Below are positions 54,078 through 63,750 of a stretch of DNA of 64,000 nt, one piece after another. Both the position numbers and the translations under genes were made by a program. Every line of letters starts with the position of its first letter. Position 1 is the stretch's first letter. Source of the stretch: Chalara sp. BL73 (taxonomy: Eukaryota > Ascomycota > Leotiomycetes > Helotiales); the NCBI GenBank assembly GCA_918026815.1, contig CAKJVC010000210.1, forward strand, positions 242,425 through 306,424. Direction: 5' to 3'. The notes below the pieces were generated by a model that worked only from the letters and a program-made list of their open reading frames with translations, did no database searches and was not told where the DNA came from.

Positions 54078-56850
54078 CGTAACAGGTCTTTACTTCAGCC
54101 TAGAGAATATAACACTGTTTGTAGACCATAAAAATTCAAAGATCAAGCATGAATGAGAAACACCAATATCACGGATTTATATGAGCCATGATATGATGTT
54201 TGTGCCCTACAGGTGCATTGAAACTCGGCATGCGGGAGTAAATTGCTTTGCCTCCGGGTTGGCTTACCGTAGTCTCCGTGAAGCGATCCGAAAACAGCTT
54301 TACGAGTGGTTTGGGGGGTTCTTACCGATTGATGTAAAGTTCAAATACTGCCTAGTCCTTAGGCTAAATGTGGCGGACCAATGATCTTCAAAGCTCAATT
54401 CGCGAACAAGAATACCGTGCTTCCCCATTTCGGAGCAAATTAATTCGCGATTGTTCGCTTTCGCTCACTCACTGAAGCTCTCCAGGAGCTCACTTATGGT
54501 TGCTTTGCCATCCAAAAGGGGTGAGCTTTGCGAGCTGGCAGGAAGTGGGCCACGCACAACCTTCCAGGTGATCTGGCTGAAGCAAATGGAGCCTCTAGTT
54601 GCTCAACAATGTCGGTTCCTCAAGGATCACTCGATCCTGGTAATAGAGCTTCAAACTCTAGGTTACGCGGACGAACCAGAAACCAGCGCAGCAGTCGACA
54701 TCGACCCAGGGTTTTGTGTAGATCAATAAATAATTGGATCACCAAGACCTACCTATTGGCCAGGGTCATGGAAGGTCAACTCGACTCAAATAAGCAAGCC
54801 GAGAGCGTCTTCATAAGTCTTAATAGAGCAGTAGCTCTATTTCCAGGGTGGAGGCTAACGGGGAATCCATCCTCTGTGCGAATCGGCTCTGGATGCTGCG
54901 ATTCTTGCGACGCATCTGTATCAAGCTCAAGAAGCTTCTTCATGAGACTGTGTATATTTTCTCGTTGGTTGAGCTGGCGTCGCACTAATTTGTAAGGCTA
55001 TCTTGCAGCCACTCTCTCGTTCAACCATATTGATATCGGCTGTTTATCCTTGGATGACCAATACAAAACTGCACGAACAGACTCTGGGAACAAGAAGTTC
55101 AAAGCAAACGCGGAATCGGCATAGGTGAGAGCGGCCTGTTTCCAAACTAAAATGTCTTGACTTCAAATCAGGCATTACTATAATGGATGACAGAGGTAGA
55201 AATGCCGGATGCAGTGTGACGCGATCAGCAGCCAGAACTTGGAAGGCGTATCAAAGCAACTTCAACACAACGCATCAGGTAGACATAAAAAATATTTCCT
55301 CCAAGTCTCAAGCCTGGCTTTGGGACTGAGGCGGTTTCCATTTGAGGTAAGAAGACTAAATGCCATATTTCCATAGCTCATCTTTCGCTAGCGTAATCAG
55401 GAAATAATTCAACAAGCACAGCTTCAAGACGCAAAAAAGTTTTCTAGCAACGATTTAGTCTTGCTCGATGACAAATCTCGCTCAGCGCGAGATTCTTATG
55501 CAGTCCTTCGCCTCACTCGAGGATAGACTTGTCCAGATACTACTAACAGTCGGCGGGATACCTTTGCTGTCGAGAAATCCCCAATGGTGGAACCGTTCTG
55601 CTCAAAGGCGTCAGACAGACCTGCCGCACTGTTACTCGAGTAAAACATGTCCACCAACTTAATCGATACATACATTGTCTGGCCTTGACAAAGTTCGACT
55701 AACAATATATGGTAGCATTAAGGATGCAGCAATTGAATCCTGTTGGTGTCATGCCTAGAACAGATTCCTCCAATAATGCAGGCATCAGAAAGTCCCTCAG
55801 GAGGAAGCCTCACTAGTACATGATCGCTCTCCAACCAGCATACTGTCATGAGATTATGGTGGCGTCGCCAGTCTTGAATTCTGGTCTATAGGGCATTTAG
55901 CTTGGAAGCTAGAGACATTTCGACTTACGCATCTGTTCTGCTACAGCCTCACAATTGCTGGAAAGATAAGGTCTTTAAATTATCCAAGAAGCAGGTTTTG
56001 TCTTCTCATAGCCAGCTGAACTTGCAAAAGCCGAAGCTGCCGGTCCGACGACAACATAGAGTTTGTCGGGCAAAAGTTGACCGATACTGATGTTATTGTT
56101 GATGAAAGGTGCAGCAAAGACTTTGTGACGATTTCTCGGTGGCTGGGGAATGAAAGAGTTGATTGGGTAATTAATTAACATGAAACACTTGCGCGCTTGT
56201 CGCTTACCATATGTAGCTTTTTATAGCCGATTGCCGCGCCTCTTGCATGATGGCAACTCAGCCCCGGGGGATCTCGTTGTGTGGGTTGGCCAATCGTAGC
56301 AGCATTTGACGACGTTGACAATTCTGTCTTTAGTTCTGTCATCCCCGGCGTCATCTTTCGCTGGCTTATCTGTTTCCTGCCTAAAAAAAACCAGTTATTT
56401 TGAATTCCTATGTCTGCGTTGTTTGTTGTTAGAGTTTTTGACTTGAGACCAAGAATCAAGTCAGCCCTGAACGATCAACTCTTAGCCTACTCTACAACAA
56501 AACTGTGATGTGGGCGGACTTCCTTCGCTATAGAGTGTCGTGTTAAGGGATTCCTCGGCGCAGCGGGCTCAAGTGACTCCTGCCCTAGCAGCGAGGCGGG
56601 GAACATAAGCATCGCACCGCATCTTTGACTACATTTGACCGGCTCTCATCATCAAGCCACATACTCGTTTGCCTGCATAAAGTTTGAGTGCTTGCTGATG
56701 CATACAAAGGTAGTGGTGCCGCCACTTTTCCCTGCACCTCATCATCCATCCTCGGCACCTCTAAAAACTAGTATACCCATCAAGCACCGTCAACACACGT
56801 TTCCGTACCCTAAAATCTCCTTCGCAACAACATACCAAAGAAAAATCAAA
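54078..56850. other. 2.8-kb intergenic region, no gene recognised
   Basis: Frames 54528-54995 (plus) and 54776-54985 (minus) overlap and have Arg/Ser-rich or mixed content with no domain pattern; one could be a relic. Elsewhere I see nothing. The last ~150 bases are C/A-rich and are the leader of the secreted-protein gene at 56,851. Confidence 0.4.
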
Positions 56851-57204
56851 ATGAGGATACCCATAAGCACCCTGCTATCTCTCATCTCCTTCACATCCCT
56901 CACAACCGCCCTCCCAACACCCCAATCATCTACCAGCGACAGCATCAACGTGACCCTCTACGGTGCAACATCCAACCCAGCGGACAAATATTCACTGTCC
57001 GTGCCCTTTGAAAGCTGGACCTACACCACATCTTTCGACCCTCAAAGTTTGTCGATATCGAGGGTCGAATACGATCATTCCGGCACGCAATGCTGGTTCG
57101 CGGGCGTGGACCAGAAGACTGCGCCGCCGGTGGAAAGTAACGGCGGTCAGCTGGGCCCGCCGCAAAAGATTTATGCGGTTTATTGTCAGCGGTACGGGAG
57201 CTAG
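56851..57204 (+). CDS. Small secreted protein, effector-like
   Basis: A single exon of 117 residues. The frame is open further up, but the ATG at 56,851 follows a typical A/C-rich leader (CAAAGAAAAATCAAA) and gives a clean signal peptide M-R-I-P-I-S-T-L-L-S-L-I-S-F-T-S-L-T-T-A, with cleavage likely after the T-A-L region. The mature part has two cysteines (G-T-Q-C-W-F-A-G and Y-A-V-Y-C-Q-R), a beta-rich pattern with alternating polar and hydrophobic residues (I-N-V-T-L-Y-G-A, one glycosylation site) and no known domain. Size, signal peptide and low Cys count fit a secreted fungal protein acting outside the cell; an effector role is a guess. It is the gene upstream of the split tRNA gene. Confidence 0.75.
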   Translation: MRIPISTLLSLISFTSLTTALPTPQSSTSDSINVTLYGATSNPADKYSLSVPFESWTYTTSFDPQSLSISRVEYDHSGTQCWFAGVDQKTAPPVESNGGQLGPPQKIYAVYCQRYGS

Positions 57205-57722
57205 AGCTTAAAATGGCTGGTCTTCTTGGGCAGGTTGAGCAGTAAAGCGAGGATGAAGCGCCGCAAATGGACGTGCCCCAGGAGGATGTAGGAGCTCTAA
57301 GAAGGGAACCGTTGATTGAGAAGAGTAAAATGGGGGAAGGGGTTCTGGGCATCAACTACATAGCGTCTGGATTGGGTTTTGCTGCATACAAAAGCGTGGG
57401 GATATAGCGTTGGCGCATGGTGTTGGGATACCCCTTGGCGAACAGGATATAATCTGAAAATTTATCCGCAAAAAATGGCACATGCATCGTTCCCTTCGCT
57501 TCCTCTGTATCCCCTTCACGTCCATTCCAAACCGTTGTTTCCTTGAAAGACATGTCTCGCCCCTTCTTTGTCTCCCCCCGTCACAGGTCCCGCAACGATA
57601 CAACAGCGTCGTTATCTCCGAAACACCCATCCTTACAGCCGCCCGTCCGTTCACCACTTGCCAAAGCGGCGACCTGATATATCTACCCCGATTATCAACG
57701 CGCCAAACAAATTCTTCTATAT
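57205..57722. other. Interval between the secreted-protein gene and the split tRNA gene
   Basis: No gene is recognised. The frames 57352-57747 (minus) and 57482-57736 (plus) are unpatterned. The last 80 bases, rich in C and A, are the 5' flank of the tRNA gene; no obvious upstream promoter box is seen. Confidence 0.45.
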
Positions 57723-57732
57723 GGTCCTGTGG

Positions 57733-57783
57733 GTAAGTCTGCCCCATTCCATTTCAAAAGAGAAAGAGCTAACGAGTGCACAG
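57733..57783 (+). other. Spliceosomal-type intron 1 inside the tRNA gene
   Basis: 51 nt, GTAAGT donor, CTAAC branch point at 57769-57773, CACAG acceptor. It lies between tRNA positions 10 and 11. Its size and signals equal those of the mRNA introns in this window. Exon bases CTGTG (57727-57731) can pair with the intron's last five bases CACAG, so a helix across the junction is possible. Confidence 0.75.
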
Positions 57784-57792
57784 TCTAGTGGT

Positions 57793-57840
57793 GTAAGATC
57801 TCATGACTCTGTACTAAAAGAAAACGCTAATGGTATATAG
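57793..57840 (+). other. Spliceosomal-type intron 2 inside the tRNA gene
   Basis: 48 nt, GTAAGA donor, CTAAT branch point near 57827-57831, TATAG acceptor. It lies in the D loop, after the conserved G-G-T. GTCTA (57783-57787) can pair with TAGAC (57838-57842). Confidence 0.75.
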
Positions 57841-57922
57841 ACGATTCTTGCTTCGGGTGCTTCCCGGATATGTAAATATCCATGTGTGTGAGAGGTCGTG
57901 GGTTCAAACCCCACCAGGGCCC

Positions 57923-58260
57923 ATCCTTTTTTTGGTCTTTTTGCCTGTTGCTTGCGGTTATTTACTGTTCTATCGTGTTTCACGGAGGGCTGTGAGGAAA
58001 GAAGGTTGGGATGGAGAGGTGATGGTTGAGAAGAATCTGGGCTTGTGATTCCTTGTGGAAGGTCACGATGAGGGGCCTCTCGGCTCATGATTGTGTTGGC
58101 TGGCAGACGCTGGAAGTCCTCGATCGTTCACAGATTTAGGACCGGCTCCATGCATATTTCGGGTAATCCTCGGGTTGTATTGATGAGGTGTGTATCAAAG
58201 GCAACAACTTGAGAATACTTTATATATCATAACAGCACTTTAATACAGTGAACTCTCATC
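57923..58260. other. Interval between tRNA gene and F-box gene
   Basis: Apart from the T7 terminator I see no feature; it ends in the 3' flank of the F-box gene. Confidence 0.5.
57927..57933 (+). terminator. Pol III terminator of the tRNA gene
   Basis: Seven consecutive T begin four bases after the discriminator base, the usual place and form of a Pol III stop signal. It argues that the locus is still transcribed by Pol III. Confidence 0.8.
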
Positions 58261-59763
58261 TTAGTGCTCACGCGGTTCTGGCAGCACTTGGACCCTCTTC
58301 CCTATACCATTATGAGCGCATCTCTCAAAGTCCACTTCCTCATCCCAACCCCATCCCCTCTCATAGTAATAACCATATTCTCGAAGGGCCATCGCCCTCG
58401 CATTCAGCCCCTTCTCCTCTGCAACGCGTAGCACCCGGCCTACACGTTGTATCATCTCCTCGCCTTCAAACGGCCCTTCAAAAACTAGCTCGCGCAGCTG
58501 GGGGACGCATTCCTTCCGCTGCAGTAGCGTCTCAAATGCTGTGGCAATATGCGCGTGTTTGTCCCCGAATATGAACGCTGCGTTCGTGACGTAAAGGCTT
58601 TCCAATTGATGAGGTAATGCCTCGCACAGCCTGTTCTTCATCTTAATATCAGCAGGGGATCCGGGCTCAGGCGCACGCTGCAGATCCGCATCTCCGAAGA
58701 GGAAGACAGGGGCCACACGTAGCTGAGTGAGAGCCGCAAAGCTGGTGAAGGAGAGTGGGTATGGGTGGTCATCTGTGTCGAGGCTCTGTTGGAAGGGATA
58801 GTAGTAATCGTGGTCGAGGGCTAAGCGGCAGATGGAGGTGGCGTGGATTTCTAAGGAGGAGAGAATTTCGGGTGTCCGGACTGACGTCCGAGCCCAGCTG
58901 TTGCCGATGTGGTAAATAAGAGTGTGCGGAGATTTGAGGGCGCCGATAATGACGGCGAGGTCGTCGAGATGCAGTTTGGAGTCGCGGAGCTCCAGCGTTT
59001 CGATAAGGGACGTAGCCGGCCGGAGGTTTGAAAGTTCTAGCTGGGGACGGTCGTCTTCGGCTCCAAGGCGGTGCCCATAGAGTCGCTTTACAGCTGGGAA
59101 GTTGCTACATGCGGCAAAGAGGACATACGGCATTGGGTACTTGTCATCCATGCTGGCAAGCATGATATCAGTGAGCTGAGTAAACACCGGTTTACTGTCG
59201 AAAGGTGGCTCGCAATAGGCGATCCGATTAAAGACTCGCTCGAGGAACCCGACCTCGGAGTTGCCAATCTCAAAGTCCAGTCGACGTAGCTTCGGGAAAG
59301 AAATAAGAAGAAGAGCAAATATAGCATCGTCTCGCCGTCCATCGGAGGGCAAGACTTCCTGGAGCCATTCTGCCTCCTCTTGTTCTGAGCGCGAAATCTC
59401 TCCGACCACCCGCCTTAGAATATCGTCACGATCCGGGTGATCAGGCCAGGGCAATCGTGCCTCTTCGTCATCAGGGTCGAGTGAAGAGGGATATTCGTCA
59501 AGAAAACCGCCACGAAACGTGAAAGTTTTGACAAGAGACGCGATGTATGGGTTTTTTAGAATAAGAAACGTAAACGGAAGCAAGTACCTTGCTCCCCATT
59601 CCGATTCAGATTCTAGAAATACATTCTGGTAAAGATGGGGTATTGTTAGAGACTTAAATTTCGAAGATACTAGAGTAAGATGGAAGAGAGAGGAACGAGG
59701 CTCTACGAAGCTGATAACCCTCTCGAGCAACTCAAGAGGTAGTGAATCTAAGGGGAAAGGCAT
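58261..59763 (-). CDS. F-box protein
   Basis: A single exon of 500 residues. It opens with an F-box-like motif, L-D-S-L-P-L-E-L-L-E-R-V-I-S-F-V, then S-L-F-H-L-T-L-V-S-S-K-F-K-S-L-T-I-P-H-L-Y, the L-P-x-E-L pattern that recruits Skp1 in SCF ubiquitin ligases. The rest is leucine-rich and helical with irregular repeat-like stretches (L-S-S-L-E-I-H-A, L-T-Q-L-R-V-A-P, L-E-S-L-Y-V-T-N) and would be the substrate-binding region. The C-terminus is rich in aromatic and acidic residues (G-Y-Y-Y-E-R-G-W-G-W). Ascomycetes hold many such proteins with unknown targets. Confidence 0.85.
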   Translation of the reverse strand: MPFPLDSLPLELLERVISFVEPRSSLFHLTLVSSKFKSLTIPHLYQNVFLESESEWGARYLLPFTFLILKNPYIASLVKTFTFRGGFLDEYPSSLDPDDEEARLPWPDHPDRDDILRRVVGEISRSEQEEAEWLQEVLPSDGRRDDAIFALLLISFPKLRRLDFEIGNSEVGFLERVFNRIAYCEPPFDSKPVFTQLTDIMLASMDDKYPMPYVLFAACSNFPAVKRLYGHRLGAEDDRPQLELSNLRPATSLIETLELRDSKLHLDDLAVIIGALKSPHTLIYHIGNSWARTSVRTPEILSSLEIHATSICRLALDHDYYYPFQQSLDTDDHPYPLSFTSFAALTQLRVAPVFLFGDADLQRAPEPGSPADIKMKNRLCEALPHQLESLYVTNAAFIFGDKHAHIATAFETLLQRKECVPQLRELVFEGPFEGEEMIQRVGRVLRVAEEKGLNARAMALREYGYYYERGWGWDEEVDFERCAHNGIGKRVQVLPEPREH

Positions 59764-60375
59764 TTGGGATACTCAGAGAATGAACACAAAAGGAGATCTA
59801 TTGGGAATGGTTATGTCGAGGTTTTGGCTTGTGAGAAAATAGTGCTTGTGGCTACCTGGAATTCTAGGCAGCCATCGAGGGGCGTACAGTATCTGCCTCT
59901 AGAGGACATACAACTGTTTGCACCACCCCTCCCCCTCCCGATTTTAAATAAATGTTATACGGTTGGTTTTTTTTTTTAGTCAGGCTCTAGAAAGAGATAT
60001 TCTAAGTGGTCTATTTTTTGGGAGGCACGAGCTATAAAAAGGATTTCAACCCTTGCTACGAAACGGATATACAACCGGAATTGTAAAATCCTAGTAGAAA
60101 ACGCTTGGCTTTGTTCATTGTTTGCACTGTATAACCTTTAATTAGGGAGCGGAGAGATTTACATGGAGATCACAAGGCCTGCCCACATATCTGACTTGCA
60201 GCATCAAAGCGAAGTGGCGTTTCCTGGGCACGCTTAGATGCGCAGCCATTCTTGGTGTTGCTCATCCATGCTCCTCAAATCAATGATCAAAAAGATAATT
60301 GATGATCGACTTAAGGTCTCTTAATGCTAAACTCAAGCACACATTCATACCCAAAGCATTAGCATTTTCTTCGCT
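59764..60375. other. Intergenic region between divergent genes
   Basis: No coding content recognised. A T run (about ten) is near 59,970 and the DNA is AT-rich. Confidence 0.45.
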
Positions 60376-61275
60376 ATGATGGATGCATCAGAGCCTCCGC
60401 CCTATGTTCAGCAAAAAGGTGAGAAACGGTCGTAGACCTATGATTATTCACAAGCGGTTAGTTTTGCGGACATACTTTTGCACCTTTCGAATAAGCTACC
60501 AGTTCTACCACCACATATTTGCATCTTCTGAACAAGAATTCAATTCTGCCATCGTACCAGGCCTAAATGGTATATCGGGCAATAGATTTCCACCTGTGCA
60601 GCTAGCAGCCAGCTAAATATGCCGCCATCTATAAGATTGACGTGGTGATGAAGGCTTATCCGTCCTTTCAATGAGAGCTCTGCGAAGGGCGAAATGTTGT
60701 TTTTAACTTCATTCGATATTGCTCTTGCTAAACTTGTCTTGCTCGCATCTCTAGATTGTCTCAAAGGAGTTGAGAAACGTTGCATGTTCCTTGCCCCTCT
60801 GAGTAGACTTGATCTTACAATCAAATTGCCAAGAAGCTATGGTCACTAGAGCTGTCAACGCGTCCATTGGCGCTCCTATTCTCAGTATCTATGATCCTCT
60901 CCTGCGAACTTTGAACACCCAGATTTGTGAAACCTTCTAAGCACCTACTGATATCCAGCAGATCAAATAACATACCTGAAAAACATCCTAGATGTTGGAA
61001 AGAAATTCACTATTTACCTCGACGAGAAGAATCGTGATACAGTCACTGCCAAGGACATCGATATATGGAAGCTACCGATCAGGGTCACGGCGGAGAGATT
61101 TCTTGGACGAATTCCACATATATGCATATTCAATATGCCCGAGGCTGCGACGGCGGTCTTCAAGGTCCACAAGGAGAAGATGCACTTCAGAGTCATAAAA
61201 TGTATAAACAAGCATCTTTCCCCTATAGGCCTCAACTCTCCAGGTGTGTTTCTCTCCCATATATACATTTGGTAA
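60376..61275 (+). pseudogene. Decayed multi-exon gene of an unknown fungal family
   Basis: Three coding-like pieces lie in order on the plus strand. (1) 60376-60418 reads M-M-D-A-S-E-P-P-P-Y-V-Q-Q-K and ends at a good GTGAGA donor. (2) 60839-60940 reads M-V-T-R-A-V-N-A-S-I-G-A-P-I-L-S-I-Y-D-P, then stops. (3) 60952-61275 is open for 108 codons without a Met at the start: P-A-D-Q-I-T-Y-L-K-N-I-L-D-V-G-K-K-F, then a charged stretch, W-K-L-P-I-R-V-T-A-E-R-F-L-G-R and F-R-V-I-K-C-I-N-K-H-L. Piece 3 could end at GTGTGT near 61,244. The segments between have stops in the linking frames, so a broken gene is likelier than an intact one, though small introns could rescue some of it. The family is not recognised. 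Simple start-to-stop ORF search misses piece 3. Confidence 0.4.
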
Positions 61276-61969
61276 TCTAACTTTTTTACAATGACTGCCC
61301 TATCTTATACCCTTCCTGCTTGCGGCTTCTCGACTTTCCACTGTCACCCGATTGCCATACCAGTTGAGATTAGTATGCAAGTCATAAAATATGTAGCTAA
61401 TAACGCCTAGTTATCGCCATAACGCGAGAGAATCACTGTGCACAAAGCTCACCACCCAATAGCATCAGTATCAAGAACACTTAGTTCCATCTACCTCGAC
61501 CTTCGACAAGCTTGGGGGCCAGCTTAAGTACTCTGGCACCCCTCTCTATCACAAACGAAACATTTGATATACATGAGACGCTATTGATATTCTTAGCAGA
61601 AGTCCGGGCGTAGAGATGGATAGCTAATTTCGATCTGAGAGATAGGCTTAGGATAATTTATCGATAATAAAACTCGATCATGTCAGCTTTGGTAAGACTT
61701 TTGATGTTGCTGGCGTCTCTGAGCGACCGTCCAGCAAGGCCAATAGCCACAGGCTCTAGTGTAATAGGCTTTGTGATCGCATTGAGGAAGCAGGGACTCA
61801 TTCCTTAGAGTTGTCTTCGGACGTTGTGAGATGTCTTCGCTCTAGAGAAATGGGAACGCCTTAGTGTGAATGTCTCTCACTGTGAGAGAGACTATTTGCG
61901 AACAGTGAACCATATAATCAGCCAACAAACTAGCCCTGCCAGCCAATTACAAAAGCTAGCAAGTCCCAT
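61276..61969. other. Intergenic region, no gene recognised
   Basis: No frame with recognisable content. It may hold further remains of the decayed gene to the left; a palindrome-like CTCACTGTGAGAG lies near 61,877. Confidence 0.45.
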
Positions 61970-62947
61970 TTAGCTTCTAGCGACAGCAAATACAGGCTGG
62001 ACTTCAAAACTGCGGATATTGTCGCTGAGAATCTTCTCTCTAAGTCCTACAATAGCATCCGTTATGGACTTGTACCGGGCCTTGTCGCCAATCCACTTGC
62101 AGTCAAAGTCCCCACGATCGGCATTCCAAACAAACTCTCCTTCTCCCGTGCTCTCAATCCCCCACAATTGATGCGCCTTTATGTCGCTACCTACAAGCTG
62201 TATATTCGGCCGCACTTCGACGATAATGAACAGCGTTGTGATCCAGGAATAGTCCTCTAGTATGTAGATAAGCTCATCGGCGTACTTACTATGAAGCATT
62301 GCCTCTGGCATAGCGATACGAGTGACGTTTGGCCTAACATCAACACTGCGGTTAATCAGATCCGGCTCAGAGCGTCGATCGCTGGGCTCTTCCACGAAAT
62401 CACACCATTGGTCAACACCTATATACAGTACATCGCGCATCATGTCAAAACAGCGTACGAAGACTGGGTCTTGTTTCATACCGTGGCGACTAGATTCACC
62501 GTCCTTGATAACGAGGTTACCATCCGGACGAAGGTCAGAAGCTTGCTCGCGAATAGCTTCATTTTCAGTATTCTCGCGGATGCGCATCTTGATCTCATCA
62601 CCCTGTTCCTTGACCCAGGCTAGTGCAATCTCACGAGCCTCGTGGTTGACAAAGACCAGTGGTAGCTCAAACTGGACAGGTTCTACTAAGTCGGTGCAGA
62701 ACTCGAACCACAGATTAAGTTCCTCATCGTCATAGCCGTCTTCATGATAAAATCCTTCGTCGGACTTTGAGAGTTGCCGAGGGCACCAGCAGCCTCTTTT
62801 ATAAAAGTGCAAGGTAGGCCCAATTTTAGGCAGGGCTTCACGCCATATTTGGTCGCGTAGCTCTCCTGGGAGGCTCGAAAAGAATTGAAATGTTGACGGC
62901 CTGATTGCCTTGGTTGCCATGATCGTTGAATTTGAGGTGGCCGACAT
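61970..62947 (-). CDS. 2EXR domain protein
   Basis: A single exon of 325 residues. Residues ~20-45 read F-Q-F-F-S-S-L-P-G-E-L-R-D-Q-I-W-R-E-A-L-P, the opening of the 2EXR fold widespread in filamentous fungi, followed by L-P-L-V-F-V-N-H-E-A-R-E-I-A-L near residue 97, which gives the second E-x-R. The central part is acidic. Members are numerous in ascomycetes and their function is not established. An alternative start at residue 10 (M-A-T-K-A) is possible. No signal peptide. Confidence 0.85.
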   Translation of the reverse strand: MSATSNSTIMATKAIRPSTFQFFSSLPGELRDQIWREALPKIGPTLHFYKRGCWCPRQLSKSDEGFYHEDGYDDEELNLWFEFCTDLVEPVQFELPLVFVNHEAREIALAWVKEQGDEIKMRIRENTENEAIREQASDLRPDGNLVIKDGESSRHGMKQDPVFVRCFDMMRDVLYIGVDQWCDFVEEPSDRRSEPDLINRSVDVRPNVTRIAMPEAMLHSKYADELIYILEDYSWITTLFIIVEVRPNIQLVGSDIKAHQLWGIESTGEGEFVWNADRGDFDCKWIGDKARYKSITDAIVGLREKILSDNIRSFEVQPVFAVARS

Positions 62948-63750
62948 ATACTATACGGGTATAGGTACGTGTGAAGGAAGTGGAAAAGTCTATGAGTGAT
63001 GAGGACAAGAAGTTTCCGCCCGGCCGTACTGGTGACAGGCTCGAGGAGTGGAAATGAATTCAAATGATATAAGACAGAGGTGTCGCTGGTGAGATTCTGA
63101 GGCTCAAGAATACCGCGGCAACGATGGATCAAATAGATTTGGGAGTGCAGATAAGGATGGGTGGCTGTACTTGTGGGGCTTGGGCCACAGCCTCACCAGT
63201 CACGTTACACAGGCTACATGAGGTGGTTCTAGCCAATCAAACACTCGAAACAATGGCACAGCCCCAACTCGATATTCCATGTCCAAATCCGGTAGAATAT
63301 GCGACTAGTTATTCTTCATATCTGCCTACGTAATATTTCTTTCCAAATTCAACGCCCAAGGCTGCTCAAGGCAAGTACCCAAATAGAAATGCATTACTTC
63401 ACGTCAATTAGGTAAAAAGCCACATCCTTTTAAATCTCAGGAAGGCGATGAATGTTTCAAGCAAGCCTAAAGAGGTATTGACCAGCACGTTAGAAAAAGA
63501 GAATATATGGTCATTTAGACGGGATGAATAAGTATAAGAATCTAAAGAACTCAATGTAAACATCTCCATAACATACTCATACAAACATTTCTAAGAACAT
63601 TTATCCATCCTATCTTCTTTCCAGTATCTCTAACGTATCGTCCACTCCTGGGACCTCCAAAAACTTTAACAAATTCAACATCACAGTTTGTGACCCATGT
63701 TACAATGTTGTATGTTTTTAATAATCATTTAAACAGGAAACTCAGTCATC
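62948..63750. other. Intergenic region
   Basis: No gene is recognised; the plus frame 63124-63333 has no domain pattern. The last 150 bases are AC/CT-rich and lead to the secreted-protein gene at 63,751. Confidence 0.45.

Larger units (their letters stand above)
57723..57922 (+). tRNA. tRNA-Pro(CGG) interrupted by two mRNA-like introns and one tRNA intron
   Basis: Exon A is 57723-57732 (GGTCCTGTGG), exon B 57784-57792 (TCTAGTGGT, only 9 nt), and exon C begins at 57841. Joined, they give a standard tRNA-Pro: acceptor GGTCCTG pairs with CAGGGCC (57915-57921, one G-T pair); D stem G10-T11-C12 with G-A-T (57843-57845); anticodon stem CTTGC with GTGAG (57888-57892); anticodon CGG at 57854-57856; T arm GTGGG-TTCAAAC-CCCAC (57898-57914). 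Mature length is 72. A third insertion, 57858-57886 (29 nt), sits after position 37, where nuclear tRNA introns belong, and contains CCCG complementary to the anticodon bases CGGG. Seven T follow at 57927. Read as genomic DNA, the A box TGGTCTAGTGG is split by the first insertion, although CAGTCTAGTGG directly after it could still serve. The fold is seen in the sequence; that splicing happens is inferred. Confidence 0.85.

Noticed and set aside
54528..54995. 155-codon plus frame
   Set aside because: Arg/Ser-rich, no domain, overlaps an equally open minus frame; at best a relic.
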